Origin: an uncultured Alphaproteobacteria bacterium
GTDB taxonomy: Bacteria; Pseudomonadota; Alphaproteobacteria; HIMB59; GCA-002718135
Reading direction: 5' to 3'
NCBI GenBank assembly: GCA_902615745.1
Contig: CACMQB010000006.1
Location: 1 to 64,000 of the forward strand
DNA length: 64,000 nucleotides
Every line of letters begins with the position of its first letter. Positions within the stretch are counted from its first letter, which is position 1. A program made the translations under genes and the position numbers. This document shows positions 1 to 8,422 of this stretch, piece after piece. The notes under the pieces are model-generated. The model was not told the origin of the DNA. It worked only from the letters and a program-made list of their open reading frames with translations, and did no database searches.

Positions 1-694
1 CTTTTGAATAATTTACTTCTAGCGTTTTAAAAACCCTGCCAGAGATTGTTGTTAAACATAAATACAATATTGCGGCTGTTATTAAGAAAGTTAAAGGTGA
101 ATGTTCAACGTTAGAAGATATTCTAGATTGACGCATAATTTCAACAAGACCAGTTACGGAAATAAGGGAAGTATCTTTAAGAGTTATTTGCCATACATTC
201 CCTATTCCCGGTAAAGCATGTCTTATAACTTGGGGCGAAATAACTTTAAAAAAAATACTAAATTTATTCATACCCAGTGCTCTTGCAGCTTCTATTTGAC
301 CCTTAGATATAGCCAAATAAGAAGCTCTTAAAACTTCACTGGAATATGTAGCTGATATTACTGCAATGGCTATTGTCGCAATTGTAAGTGCGTTTAGTTC
401 TATATATTTATTATATCCAAATACTTTAGCGATACTCATAACAACAGCATTGCCACCAAAGAAAATTAGATAAATAACTAATAATTCAGGAACACCTCTT
501 ATTACTGTCGTATAAAAATTTGCAATAAATCTTGTTATTCTGTTTTGTATTATCTTTGCCCAAACTGTAATAATTGCTAAAAAAAGACCCAACCCCATTG
601 ATAAAATACTTACTAGTAAAGTCATGAGTGTTGCTATAAGAAATTCATCGCCCCACCCTGCATCTCCAAATACAAGTTTGTCAAATTTGAACAT
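1..694 (-). CDS. Polar amino-acid ABC transporter permease (HisM/HisQ type), 3' end beyond window
   Basis: The minus strand is open from an ATG at 694 to the window edge (231 codons, no stop), so the C-terminus is cut off, probably by only a few residues. The protein starts MFKFDKLVFGDAGWGDEF and has hydrophobic membrane spans. It carries the TTVIRGVPELL segment typical of His/Glu/Gln permeases and the cytoplasmic EAA loop (IEAARALGMNKFSIFFKVISP, about residues 136-155), which docks to the ATPase. The following ALPGIGNVWQITLKDTSL is also characteristic of the family. Family members import polar amino acids with a periplasmic binding protein; those partner genes would lie left of the window. 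The gene upstream on the same strand is a glycosyltransferase, so this is probably the first visible gene of its own unit. The specific amino acid cannot be told. Confidence 0.9.
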   Translation of the reverse strand, partial: MFKFDKLVFGDAGWGDEFLIATLMTLLVSILSMGLGLFLAIITVWAKIIQNRITRFIANFYTTVIRGVPELLVIYLIFFGGNAVVMSIAKVFGYNKYIELNALTIATIAIAVISATYSSEVLRASYLAISKGQIEAARALGMNKFSIFFKVISPQVIRHALPGIGNVWQITLKDTSLISVTGLVEIMRQSRISSNVEHSPLTFLITAAILYLCLTTISGRVFKTLEVNYSK

Positions 695-753
695 ATAAAA
701 GTAAACAAGTAATGATGAAAAATATACTTGTCTACCTTCTAATATATGAAATT

Positions 754-1728
754 TTAAATCAGAACTTTTTCTATTTCTTCAATCACTCTAGAGACAGGTA
801 TTTTATTGATATTTTTTGAGTTAAAATCACTTGAAGATATCGAAAATAGATTTGGATTTTCAGGAGTAAATTTTGTAGAATCTTTTGGACCAAAGAGTTT
901 AATTAATGGGCAATATCCAGTGGACAACATATGACTAACACCACTATCGTTCGATATGGCTAATTGTAAATATTTGGTGGTAGCCATAATAATTTCTATA
1001 TTTTGAAATCCAGTAATATGATCCTCGATAAATATTGAGTGAGGATAAAGATTTTTTAATTTTTCTTTTAAATATAATTCGTCAGGTCCAATAAAAAAAA
1101 CTATAGTCTTATTATTTTCTTGAAGATAGTTACATAACTCGATGTATTTCTCTAAAGGCCAAATCTTATTCTTTTCTCCAGCACCAGGTGCAATTCCTAT
1201 ATAACTTTTATGTTTTAATAAAATATTACTTATTACTCCTTCTAGATTTTCACTTATTGGAATTTTAAAATCATTTCTATTTTTTTTAATAACTATTAAA
1301 TCTAATAAATCTAAAATGTAGTTTAAATAATATTTTTTTTTCTTATTACTTTTAATTTTTTTAGAAGAAAAAAAACCATTAGCTGATCCAGAAATAAAAT
1401 TTTTATGCTTGATACGTTTTAATGCTATAGTTCTTATTACTGATTTTTGTGTATCTAAAATATAATCAAAAAATTCATTTTCTAATTTATATCTTTTTGA
1501 TATTTTATTCCAAAAAAATGGATTAAGATCTGATTGATCAAGAATCTCATCAATATAATTACTTGCAATGAATTTAAGAGTGCTTGAATAAACAGTCTTA
1601 CCCTTATTAGTAAGCCAATATAATTTATAGTCAGGAAGTCTTGTTTTAATTTCGTGAAGAAGTTGTAATTTAATTATTCCATCTCCAATTTTTTCACCAT
1701 TTGAAAAAACTAAAATTTTTTTAGTCAT
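754..1728 (-). CDS. Glycosyltransferase family 9 (heptosyltransferase-like)
   Basis: The protein is about 324 residues if started at the ATG at 1728; a GTG at 1746 in frame would add six residues, but MTKKILVFSNGEKIGDG is the usual GT9 start. The C-terminal half has the sugar-nucleotide-binding features of the family: IGIAPGAGEKNKIWP (about 179-192), a following WPLEKYIEL helix, and ISNDSGVSH (about 258-266), where the D-S-G-V-S-H element sits by the nucleotide sugar. Family members add heptose or other sugars to lipopolysaccharide core on the cytoplasmic face of the inner membrane. No other LPS genes flank it, so acceptor and donor are unknown. It lacks membrane segments or a signal peptide. 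Confidence 0.8.
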   Translation of the reverse strand: MTKKILVFSNGEKIGDGIIKLQLLHEIKTRLPDYKLYWLTNKGKTVYSSTLKFIASNYIDEILDQSDLNPFFWNKISKRYKLENEFFDYILDTQKSVIRTIALKRIKHKNFISGSANGFFSSKKIKSNKKKKYYLNYILDLLDLIVIKKNRNDFKIPISENLEGVISNILLKHKSYIGIAPGAGEKNKIWPLEKYIELCNYLQENNKTIVFFIGPDELYLKEKLKNLYPHSIFIEDHITGFQNIEIIMATTKYLQLAISNDSGVSHMLSTGYCPLIKLFGPKDSTKFTPENPNLFSISSSDFNSKNINKIPVSRVIEEIEKVLI

Positions 1729-1944
1729 ATTAGAACACTTTAACACAAATTTTTTAAGAGTCTAATTTTGAAGAATTGTAGGATTAAATAGCGCAAAATA
1801 AAACAAAACATTTTGAGGGTGATAAAAGATGATATTTACGACCTAATTAACTAACCAAAAATTATCAAAACTTAGACTTTTCTCAAATAAAAAAGCTGTG
1901 TAGTTTATCTTTGCAAAAGCAGAAAAGTTACCTTCAAAAAAAAG

Positions 1945-2020
<76 letters not shown>

Positions 2021-2072
2021 ACAAGACATCAGATAAAGTATTTATAATTAAATTCAATTAAAAATAGGATAA

Positions 2073-2252
2073 TTAATCAGATTTTATTTGCAGCCCATGT
2101 TCATCAGTTAGCCATTTCATCAAATCAAGACTAGCGCATTTTTTTGAACAAAAAGGTATAAATGGTTCCTTAGAAACCTTTTTACATGTTGGGCATTTAG
2201 ATTTTTTTTTTAAAGAAATGATATTATTTTTTTTAGATTTTTTTATTTCCAT
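2073..2252 (-). CDS. yacG: YacG-like zinc-binding protein (DNA gyrase inhibitor family)
   Basis: A 59-residue protein, too short for common length cutoffs, starts at ATG 2252 and ends at TAA 2073. It has the full YacG signature: CPTCKK (Cys20, Cys23) and [16 protein letters not shown] (Cys35, Cys39), four cysteines that bind one zinc, followed by the D-L-x-x-W element. In E. coli YacG inhibits DNA gyrase. The lysine-rich N-terminal 19 residues are an extension with no obvious function. The start codon overlaps the end of infA by 10 bp, so the two are translationally coupled. The infA-yacG-tRNA-Phe order is conserved in alphaproteobacteria; the maf and ribonuclease genes often found between them are absent here. 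Confidence 0.85.
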   Translation of the reverse strand: MEIKKSKKNNIISLKKKSKCPTCKKVSKEPFIPFCSKKCASLDLMKWLTDEHGLQIKSD

Positions 2253-2461
2253 CTAAAAGTAATTCTGCCTTTTGTTAAATCATAAGGTGTCATTTCTACT
2301 GTCACTTTATCACCAGCTAATACTCTTATTCTATTTTTTCTCATTTTTCCTGATGAGTGAGCTAGAATTTCATGATCATTTTCTAATTTTACTTTAAACA
2401 TTGCATTTGGAAGAAGTTCTAATACAACTCCTTGAAATTCAATCGATCCTTCTTTTGGCAT
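2243..2461 (-). CDS. infA: Translation initiation factor IF-1
   Basis: The 72-residue protein has the standard IF-1 length and is a single S1/OB-fold domain. Family-diagnostic stretches include [20 protein letters not shown] at the start, [20 protein letters not shown] in the middle and a [13 protein letters not shown] ending. IF-1 binds the ribosomal A site during initiation and is essential. It lies 24 bp downstream of hisD on the same strand and overlaps yacG by 10 bp at its 3' end. Nothing is unusual in it. Confidence 0.98.
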   Translation of the reverse strand: MPKEGSIEFQGVVLELLPNAMFKVKLENDHEILAHSSGKMRKNRIRVLAGDKVTVEMTPYDLTKGRITFRWK

Positions 2462-2485
2462 ATTTTTATAAGCTTATAGTAAAAA

Positions 2486-3766
2486 TTATTTCTTTTGTCT
2501 AATTTTAACTGACAATTTATGTCCATCTAGGCCTTCAAGTCCTGACATTTTTTCAGTATCTTCCGAAAGAGCATTAAAAGATTTTATATTCATCTCAACA
2601 ACAGAGGTTCTTTTCATAAAATCTAAAACACCTAGACCTGATGAAAATTTTGCTGCTCCTGATGTCGGCAATACATGGTTAGTTCCTACAATATAATCAC
2701 CAAAAGCTTCGACAGAGTATTCACCTAAAAATATACCGCCAGCATTATATATATTCGATAATAATTTTTTATTATTAGAAATGTGAATATGTAAATGTTC
2801 TGGTGCAACAAAATTTATGATTTCTGAAGCAAGTTCTATATTATCGACCAAAGCAATAATTCCGTTATTATTTATACTTTTTTCAATTATTTTCTTTTTT
2901 GATAAATCTTTTTTAATTTTTTTAATTGAACTTAAGACTTTAGTTGCAAAATCTTTACTATCCGTAATTAAAATTGATTGTGCATTTTCATCATGTTCTG
3001 CTTGAGCTATTAAATCTGAAGCTACCCAATCTGGATTATTATTGTTATTTGCAACAACTATTATTTCAGATGGTCCTGCTAGTAAATCTATACCTACTTT
3101 TCCATACAATTGTTTTTTTGCCTCTGCTACATAAGCATTACCAGGTCCAAATATTTTATTGACTGGCTTAATAGTTTGAGTGCCAAACGTTAGTGCACTA
3201 ATAGCTTGAGCTCCTCCTACAAAATATGTTTCTTTAATACCTAATTCCCTTATTAATTTTATAAAATATGGATTAATTGATTTAGTTGGTGGTGTGATAC
3301 AAACAATTCTTTTTACTCCAGCTATGATTGCAGGTACTGCATTCATAATTAAAGATGAGGGATAAAAAGCCCTTCCTCCAGGTACGTACAAACCAACTGA
3401 GTCAATAGGTTTCCATACAGATTTCAATGTTGCACCATTATTAGTATAGATGATATTTTTAGGTAATTGTTTTTTGTGAAATGATGAAATATTTTTTATA
3501 GCTTTTTTAAAACTATTAAATATTTGTGGCTCAACTTTAGATTGTATTTTTATTTTAGATAAATCTAAACTAAGATCTTTTTTGCGAATTTTAACTTTAT
3601 CAAATTTTGCTGCATACTTAATTAGAGATTTATCACCATTTTTTTTAACATCATAAATAATTTTTTTTACATCTTCTTGAATTGATTTACTTGATAATGA
3701 ATTTCTTTTTTCAATCTTTGTCTTAAATTGATTATAAAAATTTTTATTAAATTTTATTATTTTCAT
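2486..3766 (-). CDS. hisD: Histidinol dehydrogenase
   Basis: A 426-residue enzyme catalysing the last two steps of histidine synthesis, histidinol to histidine with two NAD. The zinc ligands of the E. coli enzyme are present at equivalent positions: Gln255 and His258 (AQAEHD), Asp357 (EAFGDYI) and His416 (LDGHKL). The catalytic Glu323-His324 pair is in APEHLHI. The Rossmann segment includes PGGRAFYPSS and FGPGNAYV. Its ATG overlaps the hisG stop by 4 bp (ATGA), so hisG and hisD are coupled. Other his genes are not in the window. Confidence 0.97.
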   Translation of the reverse strand: MKIIKFNKNFYNQFKTKIEKRNSLSSKSIQEDVKKIIYDVKKNGDKSLIKYAAKFDKVKIRKKDLSLDLSKIKIQSKVEPQIFNSFKKAIKNISSFHKKQLPKNIIYTNNGATLKSVWKPIDSVGLYVPGGRAFYPSSLIMNAVPAIIAGVKRIVCITPPTKSINPYFIKLIRELGIKETYFVGGAQAISALTFGTQTIKPVNKIFGPGNAYVAEAKKQLYGKVGIDLLAGPSEIIVVANNNNNPDWVASDLIAQAEHDENAQSILITDSKDFATKVLSSIKKIKKDLSKKKIIEKSINNNGIIALVDNIELASEIINFVAPEHLHIHISNNKKLLSNIYNAGGIFLGEYSVEAFGDYIVGTNHVLPTSGAAKFSSGLGVLDFMKRTSVVEMNIKSFNALSEDTEKMSGLEGLDGHKLSVKIRQKK

Positions 3767-4410
3767 TTAACAAAAGTATCTATTTCAGAAATAATTTTTG
3801 AAACCTCATTCATATTTGTCTTATAAGCTGATCTATTGACAATTAATTTAGATTGAATTTTCATTATTTCTTCAATTTCAGTCAAACCATTTTCTTTTAA
3901 TGTTTTTCCTGTAGAAACTAAATCTACAATTCTTCTACACATATTTAAAGAAGGGGCTAATTCCATTGATCCACTTAGTTTTATAATTTCTACTTGTATT
4001 CCTTTATTATAAAAAAATTTTTTAGTAATATTTGGGTATTTAGTAGCAATTCTAATATTACTCCAGGTTTCTGGATCCTCTTTTTTTAATAAAGATTTCA
4101 GAGCAGCTACAGAAATTCGACAATGACCAATATTTAAATCAAGGGGAGCATATATTTCTGAGTAATCAAATTCATTAATTACATCTTCGCCAGCAATACC
4201 TATTTGTGCTGCTCCAAACGCAACAAACGTACATGCATCAAATGCTCTTACTTTAATATACTCAATGTTTCTTTTTTTAGATTTAAAAGTTAACTTTCTT
4301 GTATCTTTATCAAATAGTAGAGGATCAGGGGCAAAACTTGTTTTAAGTAACAAGTTTTTACATTCTTTTGTTATTCTGCCTCTTGGTACTGCAATAACTA
4401 TTTTGCTCAT
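3763..4410 (-). CDS. hisG: ATP phosphoribosyltransferase catalytic subunit, short form
   Basis: This enzyme makes phosphoribosyl-ATP, the first step of histidine synthesis. The protein is 215 residues, starting MSKIVIAVPRGRITKECKNL, with the GIAGEDVINE and LAPSLNMCRRIVDLVSTGKT segments of the catalytic fold. It lacks the roughly 80-residue C-terminal regulatory domain of long-form HisG, so it is the short type that, in characterised cases, needs the HisRS-like partner HisZ for activity and feedback control. No hisZ is present in these 64 kb. It overlaps hisD by 4 bp and sits 46 bp downstream of murA. Confidence 0.95.
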   Translation of the reverse strand: MSKIVIAVPRGRITKECKNLLLKTSFAPDPLLFDKDTRKLTFKSKKRNIEYIKVRAFDACTFVAFGAAQIGIAGEDVINEFDYSEIYAPLDLNIGHCRISVAALKSLLKKEDPETWSNIRIATKYPNITKKFFYNKGIQVEIIKLSGSMELAPSLNMCRRIVDLVSTGKTLKENGLTEIEEIMKIQSKLIVNRSAYKTNMNEVSKIISEIDTFVK

Positions 4411-4456
4411 TAATTGCGGGCTTTTATATTGTGATCAAAGAAAAAACTAGAAAAAG

Positions 4457-5713
4457 TTAGTTTTTCTTTCTTTTTATTTTTACACCCAAACTTCCTAATG
4501 TTTTTTCAATATTTTCATAGCCTCTATCAAGATGATAAACACGATTTAGTGTTGTTTGACCATTTGCATTCATAGCAGCTAACACTAAACTTATACTAGC
4601 TCGTAAATCACTAGCCATTACCTGCGCTCCTTTAAATGTTTGATTGCCTATTATTGTAGCGGTATCTTTTTCTACTGTAATATTCGCACCTAATCGATTC
4701 AGTTCAGGAACATGCATGAATCTATTTTCAAAAATTGTTTCTTTAATTTTTGACTTCCCATCTGAGATACACATAAGAGACATTAATTGAGCTTGTAAAT
4801 CGGTTGGAAAACCTGGATATGGACTAGTTGAAATACTAGTAGATTTTAGTTTTGATCCTTTAGAGACTTTTATCGAATTTTTACTTACTTTTAATTTTGC
4901 ACCCATTTTTTTTAAAATATCAATTAAGGATTTTAAATAAATAGTATTAAAGTTTTTTATTTCTAAAGCTGAATTTAACATCAAAGCTGCAATTATATAT
5001 GTGCCAGCTACAATTCTATCGGAAATTATCTCATGCTCTGCTTTTTTTAATTTTGTAACGCCTTGAACAAGAATAGTTTTTGTTCCATGACCTTTGATTT
5101 TTGCACCCATTTTTATAAGACAGTTAGACAAATCTTCTATTTCTGGTTCTCTTGCAGCATTAGAAATTTTAGTTTCACCTTTTGCCAATACCGAGGCCAT
5201 TAATATATTTTCAGTAGCTCCTACACTTGGAAAAGGTAATTTAATTTTATTACCAATCAATTGTGATTTAACACTGCCAACAACAAAACCATTTTGAATT
5301 TCAAAATTAGCTCCCAATTTTGATAAACCATCAAGATGTATATCTATTGGCCTAGTTCCAATGGCACATCCTCCTGGTAAAGATATTCTAGCCTCACCAA
5401 ATCGAGAAAGTAATGGACCTAGAATCAATATAGAGGCTCTCATTTTTCGCACAACATCATAATCTGTTGATAGATTCTTAATTTTTGAGGGATTTATTTT
5501 TAATTTATTTTTTTTGTGTTCAATTTTGACACCATAATTTTTCAGTAATTTTATTAAATTTAGAATATCAACCACATTAGGTACATTTGAGAGTTTTAAA
5601 GTTTCTTTAGATAAAAGAGAAGATACAATAATCGGTAGTGCAGAATTTTTTGAACCGTGAACATTAACTGAGCCAGAAATTTTAGAACCTCCATTTATTA
5701 TTAATTTATCCAT
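4457..5713 (-). CDS. murA: UDP-N-acetylglucosamine 1-carboxyvinyltransferase
   Basis: A 418-residue cytoplasmic enzyme for the first committed step of peptidoglycan synthesis (enolpyruvyl transfer from PEP to UDP-GlcNAc). It has the two-domain EPSP-synthase fold with Lys22-Asn23 in HGSKNSALP, the catalytic cysteine at residue 116 in LPGGCAIGTRPID (so a fosfomycin-sensitive type is expected), and PYPGFPTDLQAQ plus DLRASISLVLAA in the C-terminal half. Its ATG lies inside the last codons of the small ORF at 5706-5855, an 8-bp overlap. hisG and hisD follow on the same strand. Confidence 0.98.
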   Translation of the reverse strand: MDKLIINGGSKISGSVNVHGSKNSALPIIVSSLLSKETLKLSNVPNVVDILNLIKLLKNYGVKIEHKKNKLKINPSKIKNLSTDYDVVRKMRASILILGPLLSRFGEARISLPGGCAIGTRPIDIHLDGLSKLGANFEIQNGFVVGSVKSQLIGNKIKLPFPSVGATENILMASVLAKGETKISNAAREPEIEDLSNCLIKMGAKIKGHGTKTILVQGVTKLKKAEHEIISDRIVAGTYIIAALMLNSALEIKNFNTIYLKSLIDILKKMGAKLKVSKNSIKVSKGSKLKSTSISTSPYPGFPTDLQAQLMSLMCISDGKSKIKETIFENRFMHVPELNRLGANITVEKDTATIIGNQTFKGAQVMASDLRASISLVLAAMNANGQTTLNRVYHLDRGYENIEKTLGSLGVKIKRKKN

Positions 5714-5855
5714 TTTTGCTAATAGCTTGCTTTCTTTTTAAAATATTTGATTTCAGTTTTTTTTCTAACCTTTTTAATCTCGTTAAGCGTATTTCTTTTT
5801 TAGTATCATCTTTTGCTTGATGTGTATCTTTTTCTTTATTTAATTTATCTGTCAT
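5706..5855 (-). CDS. Small basic protein (49 aa) overlapping murA
   Basis: A 49-residue ORF from ATG 5855 to TAA 5706, starting MTDKLNKEKDTHQAKDDTKK. It is rich in Lys and Arg and has the segment LKSNILKRKQAISKNG near the end. It reads as a charged helix with no membrane span or cysteine. As far as I recall, many alphaproteobacteria have a very short basic ORF ending in an L-x-x-N-x-x-R-R-K-like segment just before murA; that similarity is from memory and unverified. The 8-bp overlap with murA suggests translational coupling. Function unknown. Confidence 0.55.
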   Translation of the reverse strand: MTDKLNKEKDTHQAKDDTKKEIRLTRLKRLEKKLKSNILKRKQAISKNG

Positions 5856-5864
5856 AAATAAGAT

Positions 5865-6023
5865 TTAATTATTATTATTTTTTTTTAATCCATTTTTAGA
5901 GCATTTCTTAGAACAATATAAAACATTCTTCCAATCTCTTTCCCATTTTTTTCTCCAAGAGAATGGCTTATTGCAAACAATACAAACTTTAGATGGTAAG
6001 TTTTTCTTCAAGATTTTACTCAA
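5865..6023 (-). CDS. DUF2256 zinc-ribbon-like small protein
   Basis: A small protein of about 52 residues with the DUF2256 signature: [18 protein letters not shown] followed by VLYCSKKC. The four cysteines in C-x2-C and C-x3-C suggest zinc binding. No ATG is available in the frame before the domain. A TTG at 6023, which overlaps the mntX stop region by 8 bp, gives [14 protein letters not shown], close to the usual start of the family; a TTG at 6050 would add nine residues. The gene follows mntX on the same strand and precedes the 49-residue ORF and murA. The cellular role of the family is not known to me. Confidence 0.75.
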   Translation of the reverse strand: MSKILKKNLPSKVCIVCNKPFSWRKKWERDWKNVLYCSKKCSKNGLKKNNNN

Positions 6024-7164
6024 ATAGGTAAAAATATCCGTAGGCAACAACTAATGCAGGAATTGCACTATAAAGGGTTGCTAAAATCGCAGCTTTTGGG
6101 GCAAGAGCAATTGCTGGGAATAAAGCATCACCATCATTTGAAATAGCATTACCAAGCTCTGCAGAAAGAGGAATATAACCATTTAGATAAAACGTTGCTA
6201 CAACAACTTGCGGTCCACAACCAGGTAAAAAACCAAATAGAATTGCTACCAATGGAACAAACGGCAGCCATAAATCAAAAAATATTTTTAAATCTAAACT
6301 TGTAAAGTACATAAATATTTCAAAAACAAGAAAACCACTAATGACCCAGGTGGTTACAAAATTAGTTGTATCTACTACTCTTGATAATAATCCTCTACTT
6401 TTGTCAGTTGAGCATTGAAAATCACTTAATGGATTTAATGACCACATAAATATTGAAAGTATTGCTCCAGCAGAAGCTACAAAAACTAAAAGTGAGTTGT
6501 AAGCTGGTGAAAATTCTATCTGGAATGCAACTAGAATACCTAAAATAAAACCAGGGATAAATAAAAAAAGCCAAAAGAAATTAAAATTCGATACAAAAGT
6601 TTTATTTATTTTTTCAAATTCAACTTTTATTTTTGTCTCTGATTGCATAAAATTTATGCCATGAATAAAATCAATTATATAACCTGAAATTGATCCAACA
6701 ATTATTCCAATACCAAATATTAAAAGTCCTGTTGTGGGCTCAATAGCAAGTATTAAAAAAGCTGCATCGCCCATTGTTGCTGTTAACACAGCAACTAAAG
6801 ATCCAAAAGAAATCCGCCCCTGAATATATTGCGTTACAACTATTATGGCTCCACCACATCCAGGTATTGCACCTAAAAAAGCAGCTAAACCGACATGGTA
6901 CTTTTGTGTCTTAGATAAAAAATTCTTTACATCAAACTGTGTTAAACTGTCCAATCCGATAAAAACAAAAAGAGTAAATCCTACAAAAACAGATACTTGG
7001 ATATAAGCATCTATCATTGATGATCGTATAACTTCTCCAAACTCTCCTCCTTGAAAAACAAGAGAAAGCAATAATAGACCAAAAAAAGATTTCTTTAATA
7101 ACCTTCCATCATTTTCAAGAATGATCTTTGTTTTTTCATTAATAGCGTTAATTAGTGCATTCAT
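6016..7164 (-). CDS. mntX: MntX-type manganese transporter (10-11 TM)
   Basis: A 382-residue polytopic membrane protein with about ten spans arranged as two related halves. Each half has a conserved loop: [13 protein letters not shown] (98-110) with MGDAAF (131-136), and [10 protein letters not shown] (313-322) with SNDGDALFP (342-350). These are the hallmarks of the putative 10-TM heavy-metal transporter family (ArsP_2-like), commonly annotated as a putative manganese transporter. MntX was described as a manganese importer widespread in marine bacteria including SAR11 and SAR116; I assign this name from memory of that family and from context. The divergent neighbour is MntR, with a perfect palindrome between the two starts, which supports manganese. 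The direction of transport is an inference. Confidence 0.8.
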   Translation of the reverse strand: MNALINAINEKTKIILENDGRLLKKSFFGLLLLSLVFQGGEFGEVIRSSMIDAYIQVSVFVGFTLFVFIGLDSLTQFDVKNFLSKTQKYHVGLAAFLGAIPGCGGAIIVVTQYIQGRISFGSLVAVLTATMGDAAFLILAIEPTTGLLIFGIGIIVGSISGYIIDFIHGINFMQSETKIKVEFEKINKTFVSNFNFFWLFLFIPGFILGILVAFQIEFSPAYNSLLVFVASAGAILSIFMWSLNPLSDFQCSTDKSRGLLSRVVDTTNFVTTWVISGFLVFEIFMYFTSLDLKIFFDLWLPFVPLVAILFGFLPGCGPQVVVATFYLNGYIPLSAELGNAISNDGDALFPAIALAPKAAILATLYSAIPALVVAYGYFYLFE

Positions 7165-7184
7165 TGAATGTATATATAGCTAAT

Positions 7185-7206
7185 AAATATAGCTATGGCT
7201 ATATTT
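7185..7206. promoter_or_regulatory. Probable MntR operator
   Basis: A perfect inverted repeat, AAATATAGC-TATG-GCTATATTT, lies 20 bp upstream of the mntX start and 23 bp upstream of the likely mntR ATG. It closely resembles the E. coli MntR box as I remember it (AAACATAGCAAAGGCTATGTTT). An extra direct copy of ATATAGCTA at 7174-7182 repeats the left arm (7187-7195) 13 bp away, so there may be a second half-site. One operator could repress both divergent genes when manganese is plentiful. Confidence 0.8.
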
Positions 7207-7229
7207 TCTGTTAATTTTTATTGATTATT

Positions 7230-7634
7230 ATGTTAAAAAAAAGGATGTCATTCAGCAAAGTCCGAAATGCTCATAAAACAGAAAATACTGAAGATTATTT
7301 AGAATTAATTGCAGAACTTTTAAATTCCAAAGGTGAAGCTCGTATCGTTGATATTGCTGAAAACTTGGGTATTGCACAAGCTACAGCCAATAAAACGATA
7401 CAACGATTACAAACACAGGGTTACGTTAAAAGAGAACCTTATCGATCAATTTTTTTAACTTTTAAAGGTCAAAAAATAGCAAGTGAATCAAAAAAAAGGC
7501 ATAATATTGTATACAATTTTTTACTAAATCTTGGTTTAGACAAGAATACAGCCTCTGAAGATGCTGAAGGAATAGAGCATCATGTTAGTGAAAAGACACT
7601 TCGAAAAATGGATAATTTTAACTCAAAGAAATAA
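7230..7634 (+). CDS. mntR: Manganese-responsive transcriptional regulator MntR
   Basis: About 134 residues from the ATG at 7230; an upstream TTG at 7221 adds three residues and a later ATG at 7245 would shorten it. It is a DtxR/MntR-family protein with an N-terminal winged helix (EDYLELIAELL, then VDIAENLGIAQATANKTIQRL, about 22-62) and the C-terminal metal/dimer segment DAEGIEHHVSEKTL. Glu and His-His in that segment and the Asp/Glu pair in the first helix match manganese ligands of MntR proteins. It has no SH3-like domain, like E. coli MntR. It is divergent from the transporter gene and shares its operator. Confidence 0.92.
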   Translation: MLKKRMSFSKVRNAHKTENTEDYLELIAELLNSKGEARIVDIAENLGIAQATANKTIQRLQTQGYVKREPYRSIFLTFKGQKIASESKKRHNIVYNFLLNLGLDKNTASEDAEGIEHHVSEKTLRKMDNFNSKK

Positions 7635-7670
7635 ATTTAATTTGTTGCCAAATCAATTTTATCTAGTGTA

Positions 7671-7705
7671 TAAAAAAAGAAGGGACACGGCGAATATCCC
7701 TTCTT
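7671..7705 (-). terminator. Rho-independent terminator (minus strand)
   Basis: A perfect 9-bp stem (AAGAAGGGA at 7677-7685 with TCCCTTCTT at 7697-7705) encloses an 11-nt loop. On the minus strand it is followed by at least seven T residues, which makes it a good intrinsic terminator for transcripts arriving from the methyltransferase side, or for a small RNA starting between about 7710 and 7770. It stands 3' of mntR on the plus strand, where it lacks a T tract. Confidence 0.75.
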
Positions 7706-7765
7706 CTCTTCGTTGGTTTATGGATAGAAAATAAACCTAAGCAATAAATACCCGATTCTCGGTTT
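7706..7765 (-). ncRNA. Candidate small structured RNA next to the terminator
   Basis: Between the terminator and the methyltransferase stop there are two further perfect hairpins: GGTTTAT/ATAAACC (7715-7721 with 7731-7737) and CCGA/TCGG (7752-7755 with 7759-7762). On the minus strand a weak promoter-like pair (TTGAGC, 17-nt spacer, TATTTA) overlaps the second hairpin and would start a transcript of about 70 nt ending at the terminator. It has no open reading frame and matches no RNA family I recognise. It may equally be the structured 3' UTR of the operon. Confidence 0.3.
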
Positions 7766-7798
7766 TGGCTCAAATTTTTTAATTAAAATGCCTAAATT

Positions 7799-8422
7799 TT
7801 AATATTTTTGTAATAAAACAATTTTTATTTTTATTATATTTTTGAAATCATTGTTCAAAGGTAAATAATTTATAGGTCTAGAAATTTTATTGATTTTTAA
7901 TGTCTTTTGCTGTTTTTTTAAAATACTTAAAAAATCCTGTTTCTCCCATAAATCTATTCTATGGGTAAATAGCACAAAGCCTTTTTCTTTAATATTTTTA
8001 TTAATATTAGCAAAAAATTTGTCAAAGTTTTTACAATACGTCATCGAACCAATCAAAGAAATAAGATCAAATTTTATTTTATAATGATGTAATTGTTCAA
8101 AGTTTTTTATTTGTAATTTTTTATAAATTTTTTTTCCTAATGAAATTTTCAGGCTTTTTTTTGAAATATCTGAACCATAAATATGACTTTTTGGATAAAC
8201 TTTTTTTAATTCAGCACCAAATAAGCCAGTTCCACATGCTAAATCTAAGATATTTTTTGGTTTAAAATTAGTAATTTCTTTTAAAAATTTAATACTCTTT
8301 TTAGGTGCTTGATAATTCCATAACTTAAGTGTTTCATCATATTTTGCTGACCAATCATCATAATATTTTCTAGTTTTATTTAAATTTCCAACACCTGAAA
8401 CTAATGATTTAAAATTAGTCAT
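7799..8422 (-). CDS. Class I SAM-dependent methyltransferase
   Basis: 207 residues with the SAM-binding motif I ILDLACGTG (58-66), a motif-II-like acidic end YGSDIS (about 82-87) and the start RKYYDDWSAKYDETLKLWNY. The latter is common in Williams-Beuren-type and malonyl-ACP/ubiquinone-like methyltransferases. The substrate cannot be told. Its ATG overlaps the end of the nitrilase-family gene by 8 bp, and it is the last gene of the long operon. Pairing of a carbon-nitrogen hydrolase with a small methyltransferase is, from memory, common in alphaproteobacteria, so these two may be an older housekeeping pair joined to the sugar operon by chance. Confidence 0.8.
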   Translation of the reverse strand: MTNFKSLVSGVGNLNKTRKYYDDWSAKYDETLKLWNYQAPKKSIKFLKEITNFKPKNILDLACGTGLFGAELKKVYPKSHIYGSDISKKSLKISLGKKIYKKLQIKNFEQLHHYKIKFDLISLIGSMTYCKNFDKFFANINKNIKEKGFVLFTHRIDLWEKQDFLSILKKQQKTLKINKISRPINYLPLNNDFKNIIKIKIVLLQKY

